64,000 bases of DNA, taken from Arthrobacter mangrovi. GTDB lineage: Bacteria; Actinomycetota; Actinomycetes; Actinomycetales; Micrococcaceae. Each line of letters opens with the position of its first letter. Within the stretch, counting starts at the first letter, position 1. Below the pieces are notes generated by a model. That model made no database searches, had not been told where the DNA came from, and worked only from the letters and a program-made list of their open reading frames with translations. A program made the position numbers and the translations under genes. The stretch covers positions 372,001 through 436,000 of the forward strand of contig NZ_BRVS01000001.1 of assembly GCF_026011795.1 (NCBI RefSeq), written 5' to 3'. Below, in pieces: positions 44,633 to 54,159 of the stretch.

Positions 44633-46237
44633 GTGGAAACATCTCCTGTTCTTCGCGGGCACCTGCCCGATAGACCTGCCCTGGCGCCGACCCGGCGCCG
44701 GGTGCTCGGGATAGGCCTGGCCCTCGGGCTGGGCGGCTTCCTTGCCGCGTGCGGCACCGGCCCCGCCGCGGTGCTGTCCGCACCCAGCGGCCCGCCTCAG
44801 CGTGGAGGCCGGCTGCGGGTGGGGCTGGCCGGCGGCGGCGCAGCCGACAGCCTGGACGCCCACTCCTCCGTGAGCACTACCGACATTGCCCGGATCGTGA
44901 ACCTGTACGAGCCCCTCCTCTACCGGGACGAAAACTACGAACTGAAGCCGCTGCTGGCGGCCAAGGTCACGCCGTCGGCCGATGCCCGGGTCTGGACGGT
45001 AGACCTGCGGCGGGACGTGCTGTTCCACGACGGCCGCCCGATGACCGGCAAGGACGTGGCCACGAGCTTCAAGCGAATTGTGGATCCCAAGGATCCCAAG
45101 AGCGGCGCCGCCGCGCTGGCGATCCTGGACGAGGTGGCCGTAGTAAACGAGCACCGGGTGGAATTCCGGCTCAACAGTCCCAGCGCAACGTTCGACGACT
45201 CGCTGGGCCAGTACACGCTCGGCATCGTCCCGGCCGACTACGACCCGGCCAACCCCGTGGGCACGGGTCCCTTCAAGTACCGGTCCTTCGCTCCGGGGCG
45301 GAACAGCGTCTTCGTCCGCAACGAGCGCTACTGGCGGGACGGCGAGCCGTACCTGGACGAGCTGGAGATCCTGAATTTCAACGACGACGACGCGCTGATC
45401 AACGCGCTGCTCTCCACCCAGGTCGACGCGATCGGACAGATCCCGCTGACGCTGCTGGAGGTCATCGACGCGGACCCCCGGATCAGCATCCTTTCCGCCG
45501 AAACCGGCGCCTGGATGCCGTTTACGATGCGAGTGGACCGGCCGCCCTTCGACGACAAGCGGGTGCGCGAAGCCTTCCGGCTGGCCGTGGACCGGGAGCA
45601 GATGATCGAGCAGGTGCTCAGCGGCAACGGCAGCCTCGGCAACGACATGTACTCGCCGTTCGACCCGGGCTATCCCTCGCATCTTCCGCAGCGCAAGCAG
45701 GACATTGCACGGGCCAAGGAGCTGCTGGCCGAGGCCGGCCATCCGGACGGGCTCACGGTGGAGCTCGTGACGGCGCCGATCCAGTCCGGCGCGGTGGAGG
45801 CGGCGCAGGTCTTCGCCCAGCAGGCCGCGGAGGCCGGGATCATGGTCAAGATCCGCCAGGTGGATACAACCACGTTCTTCGGCGACAGCTACCTGAAGTG
45901 GGACTTCGCCCAGGACTTCTACTACACCCGCAACTACCTGCCGCAGGTCAACGCGAGCACCCTGCCGACGTCGCCGTTCAACGAGACGCACTGGGACCAC
46001 CCCGAGTTCAACGCCCTGATCAAAAAGGCCAACGCCACCGTCGACGACGACGAACGCAACGCGCTGATCGCGCAGGCCATGGAGATCGAATACAACGAAG
46101 GCGGCTACATCATTTGGGGCCACGCGAACCAGGCGGACGCCTACCAGCAGTACGTCGCGGGCCTCGTCCCCAGCCGCACTGGGCTGGCCCTGTCCGGCTT
46201 CGAATTCCGCCGCGTCTGGCTAGGAGGCGCCTCATGA
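44633..46237 (+). CDS. ABC transporter substrate-binding lipoprotein, peptide/opine family (SBP family 5)
   Basis: A 534-residue DppA/OppA-type binding protein. The N-terminus has TRRRVLGIG followed by a hydrophobic stretch and the lipobox LAAC with Cys40, consistent with Tat or Sec lipoprotein export. Family 5 hallmarks include IVNLYEPLLYRDENYELKPLLAAKVTPSAD and DGRPMTGKDVATSFKRIVDP. The GTG at 44633 has AAGAAGGAC upstream. It follows the thioesterase by 27 bases and overlaps the permease (ATGATG). It may bind carnitine, acylcarnitine or a betaine precursor (inferred from context), although most relatives bind peptides. Confidence 0.87.
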   Translation: METSPVLRGHLPDRPALAPTRRRVLGIGLALGLGGFLAACGTGPAAVLSAPSGPPQRGGRLRVGLAGGGAADSLDAHSSVSTTDIARIVNLYEPLLYRDENYELKPLLAAKVTPSADARVWTVDLRRDVLFHDGRPMTGKDVATSFKRIVDPKDPKSGAAALAILDEVAVVNEHRVEFRLNSPSATFDDSLGQYTLGIVPADYDPANPVGTGPFKYRSFAPGRNSVFVRNERYWRDGEPYLDELEILNFNDDDALINALLSTQVDAIGQIPLTLLEVIDADPRISILSAETGAWMPFTMRVDRPPFDDKRVREAFRLAVDREQMIEQVLSGNGSLGNDMYSPFDPGYPSHLPQRKQDIARAKELLAEAGHPDGLTVELVTAPIQSGAVEAAQVFAQQAAEAGIMVKIRQVDTTTFFGDSYLKWDFAQDFYYTRNYLPQVNASTLPTSPFNETHWDHPEFNALIKKANATVDDDERNALIAQAMEIEYNEGGYIIWGHANQADAYQQYVAGLVPSRTGLALSGFEFRRVWLGGAS

Positions 46238-47190
46238 TGCCCATCATCCTTCGCAGGCTCGCCACCAGCGTGCTGATCCTGCTGGCGGTGTCCGTACTGG
46301 TCTTCGTGGCCACGCTGCTGCTGCCCGGCGATCCGGCGCAGGCCATCCTGGGCCAGCAGGCCACGCCCGAACGGCTGGCCGCGCTGCGCGAGCAGATGAA
46401 CCTGAACGACCCGGTCTGGCAGCGCTACCTCACCTGGCTGGGTGGCCTCTTCATCGGCGACTTCGGTGTCTCGGCTGCCTCCGGCGGCGCCGTCAGCGCT
46501 CTGCTGGGAGAGCGGATCGGCGCCTCGCTGGTTCTGCTGGTAGCGGCAGGCGCCATCAGCATCCCCGTCGGCCTGCTGCTGGGCACCTACAGCGCGCTGC
46601 GCCGCGGCCGGGCTGGCGACCACATCGCCACCGGCACCAGCCTGGTGCTGGCCGCGCTGCCGGAATTCGTCATCGGCATCGCGCTGGTCACGCTGTTTTC
46701 GACGACGGTGTTCACCATCCTGCCGTCCGTCACCATGGCCCCGCCCGGGGAGCCCGTGTGGAACTATCCGCAGCAGCTCATCCTGCCGACGCTGACCCTG
46801 GTCCTCGTGGTCACGCCCTACATCATCCGGATGATGCGGGCGACGATGCTGGAGGTCCTCGAGTCCGGCTACGTGGAGATGGCCCGGCTCAAGGGCGTGC
46901 CCGAACGGCAGGTCATCCTTAAGCACGCCCTGCCCCACGCGCTCTCCCCCGTCGCCCAGGTCGTGGCGATCCAGCTGGCGTGGATGGCCGGCGGCGTGGT
47001 CGTCGTCGAGTTCCTCTTCCGCTATCCCGGGATCGGCCAGGCCCTCGTGGACGCCGTCACCAACCGGGACGTGCAGGTGGTCCAGGTGCTCGCCATCCTC
47101 ATCGCCGCCGTCTACATCGTGGTGAACCTGCTGGCCGACGTCGTCGGCATCCTGACCAATCCGAAGTTACGCACCGGGGGTGCCCGATGA
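46234..47190 (+). CDS. ABC transporter permease, DppB type
   Basis: A 318-residue inner-membrane protein with six hydrophobic segments. It has the family start (LRRLATSVLILLAVSVLVFVATLLLPGDPA) and the permease EAA loop (EMARLKGVPERQVILKHALPHALSPV). It pairs with the DppC-type permease whose ATG overlaps its stop. The start overlaps the stop of the binding-protein gene. Confidence 0.9.
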   Translation: MMPIILRRLATSVLILLAVSVLVFVATLLLPGDPAQAILGQQATPERLAALREQMNLNDPVWQRYLTWLGGLFIGDFGVSAASGGAVSALLGERIGASLVLLVAAGAISIPVGLLLGTYSALRRGRAGDHIATGTSLVLAALPEFVIGIALVTLFSTTVFTILPSVTMAPPGEPVWNYPQQLILPTLTLVLVVTPYIIRMMRATMLEVLESGYVEMARLKGVPERQVILKHALPHALSPVAQVVAIQLAWMAGGVVVVEFLFRYPGIGQALVDAVTNRDVQVVQVLAILIAAVYIVVNLLADVVGILTNPKLRTGGAR

Positions 47191-48074
47191 CCGCCATTGA
47201 TTCGCCTCAGCTCGTCACGCAGGAAACCAAGGCACCGCCCGGGCTGCTCCGCCGGCTGGTGGCACAGCGCCAGGCGAAGATCGGGATCGGGCTGACCGCC
47301 GCCGTCGTACTTCTGGCCCTGCTGGGACCGGTCCTGCTGCCCGTGATCACGGGCTTCACCAGCACCGAATTCACCGGGCGGCCGTTCCAGCCGGACGGCG
47401 TGTTCGGCACCGACAACCTGGGCCGCGACGTCCTCAGCCGCTTCCTCGACGGCGGGCTGCGCCTGCTGGCCTACTCCGCGCTGGCGACGCTGCTGGGCAT
47501 GGTGCTCGGCGTGCTGGCCGGGATGACCGCGGCCTACGCAGGCGGCCGGGTGGACAGCCTGATCATGCGCAGCAACGACGTCCTGCTGGCGCTGCCATCG
47601 CTGGTGTTCGCGCTGCTGGCCATCACGGTCCTGGGGCCGGAGGGCTGGGTGCTGGTGGCGGTCATCGGCATCACCCACGCGCCGCGGATTGCCCGGGTCA
47701 CGCGCTCCGCCACGGTGGACGTCATCACCGAGGACTTCATCCGCGCCGCCGAGATGTACGCGGTGCCGCGCTGGAAGATCCTGGTGCAGGACGTGCTGCC
47801 GAACATCACCGGCCCGCTCATGGTGGAGCTGGGCCTGCGCATGACCTACTCGATCGGCGCCGTGGCGTCCCTGTCCTTCCTGGGCCTGGGCATGCAGCCG
47901 CCGACGGCGGACTGGGGGCTGATGATCAACGAGAACCGGATCGCGCTGGTCATCCAGCCGTGGGGCGTCATCCTGCCGGTCCTCGCCATCGCCGTCCTGA
48001 CCGTCGGCATCAACCTGATCACCGATTCGTTGGCCCGCGCGGCGGCGAACGCGAACGTGGGAGCAAGCAAATGA
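47187..48074 (+). CDS. ABC transporter permease, DppC type
   Basis: A 295-residue permease with the DppC pattern: a short cytoplasmic N-terminus, one helix, then FGTDNLGRDVLSRFLDGG and five further helices. The EAA loop (IRAAEMYAVPRWKILVQDVLPNITGPL) and SFLGLGMQPPTADWGLMI near the end are diagnostic. It overlaps both neighbours by four bases. Confidence 0.9.
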   Translation: MTAIDSPQLVTQETKAPPGLLRRLVAQRQAKIGIGLTAAVVLLALLGPVLLPVITGFTSTEFTGRPFQPDGVFGTDNLGRDVLSRFLDGGLRLLAYSALATLLGMVLGVLAGMTAAYAGGRVDSLIMRSNDVLLALPSLVFALLAITVLGPEGWVLVAVIGITHAPRIARVTRSATVDVITEDFIRAAEMYAVPRWKILVQDVLPNITGPLMVELGLRMTYSIGAVASLSFLGLGMQPPTADWGLMINENRIALVIQPWGVILPVLAIAVLTVGINLITDSLARAAANANVGASK

Positions 48075-49741
48075 GCACGTCCCTGCAGGATCCGATCAGA
48101 ACGGCAGTCCTCAGCGCCACCGGCCTCAGGATCGCCACCACGGCAGGCAAGGAGATCCTGCACGACGTCTCCTTCGAACTGCAGCCCGGGAAGATCCTCG
48201 CCCTCGTGGGCGAGTCCGGCTCGGGAAAAACGACGGCGGGACTCGCCTGCCTGGGCCACTTCCGCGCCGGGCTGACGCACACCGGCGGTGAGATCCGGAT
48301 GGCGGGTTCCGGTCCGTCGTCGAACATCCTGGACCTGCCCGAACCGGAACGCCGGAAGCTGCGCGGCGGCGTCATTTCCTATGTTCCGCAGGATCCGGCG
48401 CTGTCCCTGAATCCAGCGATGCGGATCGGCGACCAGATCATGGAGGTGCTCCAGGTGCAGGGCCACGGCAGTTCCGACGCGGAGCGGCGGGCCCGGGTTG
48501 CCGAGGTGCTGGCGGAGGTCGGCCTCAAGAACGACGACGCGTACCAGCGCCGCTACCCGCACCAGCTTTCCGGCGGGCAGCAGCAGCGCGTCGGCATCGC
48601 GATGGCGTTCGCGTGCCGGCCCAGCGTCATTGTGCTGGACGAGCCGACCACCGGCCTGGACGTCACCACGCAGGCGCTGGTGCTGCAGACCATCGACCAG
48701 CTGGCCGAGCTGCACAACGTCGCCGGGCTCTATATCACCCATGACCTGGCGGTGGTGGCAAAGATTGCCGACGAGGTGGTGGTCATGCTCTCCGGAGAGG
48801 TGGTGGAACAGGGGCCGACGGAGCGGGTGCTGTACCAGCCGCAGCATGACTACACGCGGAAGTTGCTCGATTCAGTGCCGGACCTGGCGGGCAAGCGCAG
48901 GGTCGGGCGGACCTCGGTGATCACCGGGGAGCAGCCCGTGGTCGATCCCCGGCCGGCCGCGGCCGAGGACCGCACGCGCCGGGAGGCATCCGCAAACTTC
49001 CTGGAAGTTTCCGGCCTGCGCCTGGCCTACGGCAGCAACCAGATCCTCGACGGCATCAGCTTCACGCTGGCGCCGGGCGAATCGATGATGCTGCTCGGCG
49101 AATCGGGCTCCGGCAAGACGACGCTCTCCCGCTGCGTGGCGGGGCTCAACGACGACTATTCCGGCGAGGTCCGGCTCTCCGGCGACACCCTGTCCGCGGG
49201 CACGCGGGCGCGCACCGCCGAGCAGCGCCAGCGCATCCAGTACGTCTTTCAGAGCCCGTTCTCCTCGCTGAACCCGCGGCGGACCATTTGCGAATCCGTC
49301 GAGGTGCCGCTGCAGATGTCCGGCAAGATGGGCCGCAAGGAACGGCGGCGCCGGGTGCTCGAGGCACTGGACCAGGTCCGGCTCGGCAGCAGCTACCTGG
49401 ACCGCCGGCCCGGAGACCTCAGCGGCGGCGAGCGCCAGCGCGCGGCGATTGCCCGGGCGCTGGTCAACGCGCCGTCACTGCTGGTCTGCGACGAGGTCAC
49501 GTCCGCACTGGACGTCTCGGTGCAGGCATCCATCATCGACCTGCTGCGCGCCCTGCAGCACGAGACGAAGATGTCGATGCTCTTCGTCACGCACAACATC
49601 GCGCTCGCCCGGCACATCTCGCAGCGCATGGCCATCCTGCAGCACGGGCAGATCGTGGAGTCCGGCAGCACCGACGAAGTGCTGGAGCATCCGCGGCACG
49701 AGTACACGCGCGAGCTGCTGGCCAACGTCCCGACGTTCTGA
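48071..49741 (+). CDS. ABC transporter ATPase, fused DppD-DppF type
   Basis: A 556-residue protein carrying both ATPase domains of a peptide-type importer. Domain 1 has GESGSGKT, SGGQQQRVGIAMAF and VLDEPTTGLDV; domain 2 (from about 310) has GESGSGKTT, SGGERQRAAIARAL and VCDEVTSALDV. Domain 2 has Val in place of the usual Pro after Glu of Walker B, a minor variation. A C-terminal oligopeptide-type tail follows domain 1. It completes a full importer encoded with the carnitine genes. Confidence 0.9.
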   Translation: MSTSLQDPIRTAVLSATGLRIATTAGKEILHDVSFELQPGKILALVGESGSGKTTAGLACLGHFRAGLTHTGGEIRMAGSGPSSNILDLPEPERRKLRGGVISYVPQDPALSLNPAMRIGDQIMEVLQVQGHGSSDAERRARVAEVLAEVGLKNDDAYQRRYPHQLSGGQQQRVGIAMAFACRPSVIVLDEPTTGLDVTTQALVLQTIDQLAELHNVAGLYITHDLAVVAKIADEVVVMLSGEVVEQGPTERVLYQPQHDYTRKLLDSVPDLAGKRRVGRTSVITGEQPVVDPRPAAAEDRTRREASANFLEVSGLRLAYGSNQILDGISFTLAPGESMMLLGESGSGKTTLSRCVAGLNDDYSGEVRLSGDTLSAGTRARTAEQRQRIQYVFQSPFSSLNPRRTICESVEVPLQMSGKMGRKERRRRVLEALDQVRLGSSYLDRRPGDLSGGERQRAAIARALVNAPSLLVCDEVTSALDVSVQASIIDLLRALQHETKMSMLFVTHNIALARHISQRMAILQHGQIVESGSTDEVLEHPRHEYTRELLANVPTF

Positions 49742-49825
49742 GCAGCCAGTGCCTGGTGCCGGCCTGCCCGCGCGAAGTCCCCTGCCCAGTTCTGACCCCA
49801 CCCGACCTGTTTGAGAAGGAGAATC

Positions 49826-51052
49826 GTGGACCTGGATTTTGAGAGCCATAACGACGGCGGCCTGCCGCCAGCCGGGTTTGCCGGCTTGCGTGAGGTTTTC
49901 GCCCGGCATCTGGCGGCAGCGCAGGGCGGCATGGCGTTCTGCGTGTACCGCAGCGGCGAACCGCTGGCCCGTTTCTACGGCGGCAGCACCAACAGGCGTG
50001 CTGCTCCATCGGCCGAGGTGGAGGAAGCCTGGAGCCCGAAGACCATGGCTGTCATGTTCTCCGGCACCAAGGGCGTGGTCGCCACAGTGGCGGCGATGCT
50101 GGTGGACCGCGGCCTGCTCGACGTCCGCAAGCGCGTGGCCGAGTACTGGCCCGAATTCGCCGCCGGCGGCAAGGAAGCCGTCACCGTTTCCCAATTGCTG
50201 AGCCATACCGTTGGCCTGCCCTACGTCGACCCGGAGCCCGAGGGCGACGACCCGCAGCTGGACAACCAGGGAAACGCGCGCGCCCTCGCCGCCCAAGCGC
50301 CGCTCTGGGAACCCGGAAGCAAGGTGGCCTATCACGCCGCCACTTACGGCTATCTGATGACCGAGGTCTTCGGCCGCGCCACGGGCAAGCCGGTCGGACA
50401 GCTCATCGCCGAGCTCATCCGCGAGCCCCTCGGCCTGGAGATCTACCTCGGCCTGCCGGAGGAGCTCGATCCGCGGGTGGCCACCGTCTTCCGCTCCGAT
50501 AGCTACGCGATCAGCACCTACCTGCAGGATCCGGAGCGGCGCAAGATCGTCGAGCGGATGTACCGGAACCTGGTGGATCCGGACAAGGACTCTTTCAACA
50601 GCATCGGCATGCGCCGAGGCGAGATGTCGGCCGGAGGCGGCATCGGAACCGCCGATGCCATGGCCAGCCTCTACTCCCGCCTGGCCGATCCGGCCGGAGG
50701 CGGCATCGGAACCGCCGATGCCATGGCCAGCCTCTACTCCCGCCTGGCCGATCCGGCCGGCGGAGTGGTCAGCCCGGCCGCGCTGGCCGACGCGACCACC
50801 ACCTGGTCGGAGGGCGTGGACGCGATCAATGACCGGCCCCTGCGCTTCGGCCTCGGCTACGAACTCGCCGACCCCATCGGAACCTACGGCCCCGTCGCCC
50901 CCGCCTTCGGCCACTCCGGCGCCGGCGGCGGACTGCACGGCGCCTGGCCCGGCAAGAACGTCGGCTTCTCCTTCCTGACCAACGAGATGCTCGCCGAGAA
51001 CCAGGACCGGAGGGCGAAGGACCTGCTCGCGGAGCTGGCCAAGCTCGTCTGA
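49826..51052 (+). CDS. Class C beta-lactamase-fold serine hydrolase/esterase with internal duplication
   Basis: A 408-residue cytoplasmic-looking EstB/beta-lactamase-family hydrolase. The nucleophile motif is Ser79-Gly-Thr-Lys82, the tyrosine is in YHAATYGYL (about 174), and the third motif is FGHSGAG (His363). Residues about 271-312 contain two identical 21-residue copies of GIGTADAMASLYSRLADPAGG, caused by a perfect 63-bp tandem duplication. GTG at 49826 follows AAGGAG. It comes 84 bases after the transporter ATPase gene, so it may de-esterify an acylcarnitine or similar compound brought in by that importer (inferred). Confidence 0.83.
   Translation: MDLDFESHNDGGLPPAGFAGLREVFARHLAAAQGGMAFCVYRSGEPLARFYGGSTNRRAAPSAEVEEAWSPKTMAVMFSGTKGVVATVAAMLVDRGLLDVRKRVAEYWPEFAAGGKEAVTVSQLLSHTVGLPYVDPEPEGDDPQLDNQGNARALAAQAPLWEPGSKVAYHAATYGYLMTEVFGRATGKPVGQLIAELIREPLGLEIYLGLPEELDPRVATVFRSDSYAISTYLQDPERRKIVERMYRNLVDPDKDSFNSIGMRRGEMSAGGGIGTADAMASLYSRLADPAGGGIGTADAMASLYSRLADPAGGVVSPAALADATTTWSEGVDAINDRPLRFGLGYELADPIGTYGPVAPAFGHSGAGGGLHGAWPGKNVGFSFLTNEMLAENQDRRAKDLLAELAKLV
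50628..50760 (+). repeat. Perfect 63-bp in-frame tandem duplication
   Basis: Copy 1 is 50628-50690 and copy 2 is 50691-50753, with identity continuing seven bases further to 50760. No mismatch was found. The duplication adds 21 residues within the esterase gene and keeps the frame. The absence of drift implies a very recent event, or an assembly artefact. Confidence 0.92.
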
Positions 51053-51184
51053 CGGCCCGCACGGAAGGCGGGAAAACCCCTAACGGAACAGCCGCCGTCT
51101 TAATAGCACTACGAACCCACACTGATCTGCAGCGCTATTGCTTCGCGGCGCGGCCAGAAGGAGAGTACTGGTTAGGGTGGAACC

Positions 51185-51814
51185 ATGCGAAGCGACTTCA
51201 GCCCTGAGGAACTATCGTCCCGGGATTTCTACCGGCTGCTGACAGCAGTTGTGGTTCCTCGACCGATCGCTTGGGTTTCGAGCACGTCCGCGGACGGCGT
51301 GGACAATCTGGCGCCCCATTCATTCTTCACCGTGGCGTCGGTGAACCCGCCGATCGTCCAGTTCACCTCGGTGGGCGAGAAGGACTCGCTGCGGAATATC
51401 CGGGCGACCGGAGAATTCGTAGTGAACCTTGCCACGGCTGGCCTGTTGGCTGAGGTCAACGCGACCGGCACGAACTTCGATCCTGAGGTGAGCGAGTTCG
51501 ACGCAGCAGAGGTGACGAGGGAACCGAGCCGGACAGTGAAGCCGCCGCGGGTGCAGGAGTCCCCCGTGGCGCTGGAGTGCAGACTGCACCAACTGCTGCC
51601 GATGGGCGACTGTACGTTGGTGTTCGGAGAGGTCGTGCATGCTGCCGTCTCGTCCGACGTGCTGGAAGGGACGCACCCTCGGATCGACCAGCTGGATCCG
51701 CTGTCGCGGCTCGGGCTGGATGAGTGGGGAACGATGGGCGAAATCCGCGAAACCAAGCGGATCAGGAAAGCAGAATGGCCGGGCCATTTCCGTCCGGGCC
51801 CCGTTGAGGGGTAA
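51185..51814 (+). CDS. Flavin reductase-like FMN-binding protein
   Basis: A 209-residue split-barrel flavoprotein of the flavin-reductase-like family: RLLTAVVVPRPIAWVSS, NLAPHSFFTVASVNPPIVQFTSV, and an ECRLHQLLPMGD segment typical of the larger members. It has no adjacent oxygenase, so its partner is unknown. A purine-rich stretch lies 8-20 bases upstream of the ATG. It ends at a long hairpin terminator shared with the convergent maleate carrier gene. Confidence 0.83.
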   Translation: MRSDFSPEELSSRDFYRLLTAVVVPRPIAWVSSTSADGVDNLAPHSFFTVASVNPPIVQFTSVGEKDSLRNIRATGEFVVNLATAGLLAEVNATGTNFDPEVSEFDAAEVTREPSRTVKPPRVQESPVALECRLHQLLPMGDCTLVFGEVVHAAVSSDVLEGTHPRIDQLDPLSRLGLDEWGTMGEIRETKRIRKAEWPGHFRPGPVEG

Positions 51815-51836
51815 GGGAAAATAGGCAGGCAAAGGT

Positions 51837-51897
51837 GACGGCGGCCCGCCCCTCGACTCCGGAACCGGAGTCGTAAAGGGGCGGGCCGCCGTCGTAC
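51837..51897. terminator. Long bidirectional hairpin terminator
   Basis: A perfect 17-bp outer stem (51837-51853 with 51877-51893) and an inner ACTCCGG/CCGGAGT stem form one hairpin, followed by TACTTTCC. It lies between the flavin reductase stop (51814) and the convergent carrier stop (51932). It shares the CCGCCGTCGTACTTTCC module with the terminator at 18236-18266. Confidence 0.85.
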
Positions 51898-51931
51898 TTT
51901 CCTTCACCGCACCTGGCAGGCGCGGCCAGAA

Positions 51932-53296
51932 TCAGCCGATGCCGAGCTGCACGAAGACCAACCACACGAGCAGCGGCACAACCGCAATCATGGCGACGGC
52001 CCAGAGCAGCAGGGCGCGGAAGAACATGCGCTCGTCCTTGGGCTGCGCGCTGGCCATCAGCAGGGCGCCGCTCGTGGACATCGGGCTGACATCGACGACC
52101 GAGGAGCTGATGGCAATGGCAGTGACGACGCCGATCGGAGTGAGGAGCGGATCCATCGCGATCGGGGTCACGATGGGGCTGATGACGCCCAGGGTGCCGG
52201 TGGTCGAGGCGAAGGCCGACACGATGCCGACGACGTAGCTGGTGATCAGCGCGGCTACGGAGCTGTTGCCCAGCCCGGCGATCCCGGCCTGGAGTTCCTC
52301 GAGGGCACCCATCTCCTCCAGCATGCCCACGTAGGTGACGATGCCGGTCACGAGCACGATGGCGGACCACGGCATGCTCTCAACGGCGGGCTTCTGGACA
52401 CCCGGATTCAGGATGATCAGCGCAAGCGCAACGACCAGCGAGGCCACGCCGACGTCCAGCCCGAACGTAGTGGTCATGACCAGCAGTGCGCCGATGCCCA
52501 GCAAAGTAGCGACGCGGATAGGCGTAGCTGCCACCTTGACCGGCGTCCTTTCGGCGGCTTCAACAACGACGGCGGCCGGTGCGGTCATGAGTGCCGTTGC
52601 GCCTCCGCCTGCGGTCGGCGCAGGAGATCCAAGCCCCTCAGACCCGGACTCCGGCGCGCCGTTACCTTCGGCTACCGCGGCGCGGGCGGCCCGCTTCTTC
52701 ATGATGCTTTCAATGAGGAGGTAGGCGATCACGGCGAGCACCGCGTTGAAAGCGAAGCAATAGAGGTACAGCTTCAGGGAGTCCTGCGATGCTCCGGCGT
52801 CATCGAGCATGACGTTACCAAGCACGCCGAAGGGGTTCACCGGCGAGAAGGCACCGGCATTGGCGCCCTGGACGATCACCAGGCCCATGGAGAGCGTGCT
52901 GATCCCGAACCTGGAACCGAGTGCCAATCCGACCGGTGCCACGATGGCGATGGCAGCCGGGGTGAACGCGCCGGCCGAGGCCAGGGCTGCGGTCAGCAGG
53001 AACATCAGGACCGGAACCAGGAAACGTCGGTTTCCCGCCAGCAGTTCGGCCCAGTAGGCCAGCAAGTCGATCGTGCCGTTGATTCGCACTATGGCAAAGA
53101 GCAAGGTGGCGCCGACGAGGATGAAGAACAGCCCGGCGGGGAACTGGCCGATCACGTCCTTGATGGTCAGTCCGGCCACGAGGGTCCCGACGCCGAAGGC
53201 AGCGACGGTGGCGATCAGGCCGGCGTTGATGCGGGTGAACGAGCCGACGGCGAATGCAGCGATAAGTACGGCGAAGGCGATAAGCGACACTGACAT
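51932..53296 (-). CDS. MatC-like dicarboxylate carrier (SLC13-type)
   Basis: A 454-residue permease with 11-13 hydrophobic segments in two halves. They are separated by a hydrophilic loop (about 205-250) rich in Gly, Ala and Pro. The N-terminal half resembles the MatC_N dicarboxylate carrier family; GAFTPAAIAIVAPVGLALG, GANAGAFSPVNPFGV and the C-terminal VDVSPMSTSGALL are typical. Gene order with maleate isomerase, 12 bases upstream on the same strand, suggests maleate import. GGGGAG six bases before the ATG supports the start. Confidence 0.83.
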   Translation of the reverse strand: MSVSLIAFAVLIAAFAVGSFTRINAGLIATVAAFGVGTLVAGLTIKDVIGQFPAGLFFILVGATLLFAIVRINGTIDLLAYWAELLAGNRRFLVPVLMFLLTAALASAGAFTPAAIAIVAPVGLALGSRFGISTLSMGLVIVQGANAGAFSPVNPFGVLGNVMLDDAGASQDSLKLYLYCFAFNAVLAVIAYLLIESIMKKRAARAAVAEGNGAPESGSEGLGSPAPTAGGGATALMTAPAAVVVEAAERTPVKVAATPIRVATLLGIGALLVMTTTFGLDVGVASLVVALALIILNPGVQKPAVESMPWSAIVLVTGIVTYVGMLEEMGALEELQAGIAGLGNSSVAALITSYVVGIVSAFASTTGTLGVISPIVTPIAMDPLLTPIGVVTAIAISSSVVDVSPMSTSGALLMASAQPKDERMFFRALLLWAVAMIAVVPLLVWLVFVQLGIG

Positions 53297-53308
53297 GGCT
53301 GCTCCCCT

Positions 53309-54139
53309 TTAGATCCCGGTGGGCAGCTTGACCGGCGCACCGGAGAGCAGGCTGCCGGCTCCGCTGATCGAGGGCTTGTGGCCCAGGACCTTGAGGATCT
53401 CGTACGTGGTTGCCGTTGCCGCAGTGATGACCGGCAGGCCCAGCTCGTCCTCGACCAGCTGGACGGCAGGCAGCGACGGCATCTGCACACAGGCGGACAG
53501 GACAATCGCCTCCGCGCCCTCATGCTGGAGGTCGCGGGCGATCTGCGGCAGGTTCTGCGGGTCCAGGCGACCGACGGCGAGGTTGTCGGCAACTTCCAGG
53601 CTGACGGCGTCGAGCACCTCGATGCCCGCACCCTCGATGTACTCGCGGACCATCTGCGTCAGCGGCTTCATGTAGGGGGTCACCATGGCGATCTTCCGGA
53701 CGCCCATCTCCTGGAGGGTGCGGACCAGCGCTCCGGCGCTGCTGGTGACGGCGGCAGGATGGCCGTTTTCGGCAGCAGCTTGGGCGATGCTCTCTTCCGA
53801 TCCGGTGTGCGCGTTGGGCCCCTGCGCCATAACGGCAACGAGGCAGGCATAGGCGATGGCGTCGACGTTGGCATCGGAGATGGCGGCAGCGCAATCCGCG
53901 GCCTTCGCCACCATGGCCAGCAGCTCTTCGCGGTTGACGTTCTTCATGCCGGCGCGCGCCGAGTGGAAGGTGTATTTGTGCCCGGTTGCCTCAGCCTGCC
54001 GGCGGAAGAGCTCGGGCAGTTCCGTCTCCATGGTCGTGTTCGAGCTGGGAACGATCAGTCCGATGCGGGACAGGCCGGCCTGCTTCGGGGCCGGAACGGT
54101 CTCGCATGCCATGTCAGGGGTGTTCACGTAGTTCTCCAT
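53309..54139 (-). CDS. maiA: Maleate cis-trans isomerase (Asp/Glu racemase superfamily)
   Basis: A 276-residue cofactor-free isomerase. The substrate loop PSSNTTMETE is near 31-40. The catalytic cysteines appear as Cys99 in YACLVAVMAQG and Cys217 in SACVQMPSLP, matching the two-cysteine mechanism of maleate isomerases, which convert maleate to fumarate. Arylmalonate decarboxylase relatives are less likely given both cysteines. The ATG at 54139 with GAGAAG upstream is preferred to an earlier GTG. The MatC-like gene follows after 12 bases. Confidence 0.87.
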   Translation of the reverse strand: MENYVNTPDMACETVPAPKQAGLSRIGLIVPSSNTTMETELPELFRRQAEATGHKYTFHSARAGMKNVNREELLAMVAKAADCAAAISDANVDAIAYACLVAVMAQGPNAHTGSEESIAQAAAENGHPAAVTSSAGALVRTLQEMGVRKIAMVTPYMKPLTQMVREYIEGAGIEVLDAVSLEVADNLAVGRLDPQNLPQIARDLQHEGAEAIVLSACVQMPSLPAVQLVEDELGLPVITAATATTYEILKVLGHKPSISGAGSLLSGAPVKLPTGI

Positions 54140-54159
54140 GCTTCTCGGTGACAATCAAA

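Noticed and set aside
44749-47190. An 813-codon open frame overlapping the substrate-binding protein and merging into the DppB permease
   Set aside because: The first two thirds are an out-of-frame Arg-rich shadow. Only the part from 46234 is the permease, which has a proper ATGATG junction and an aligned N-terminus.
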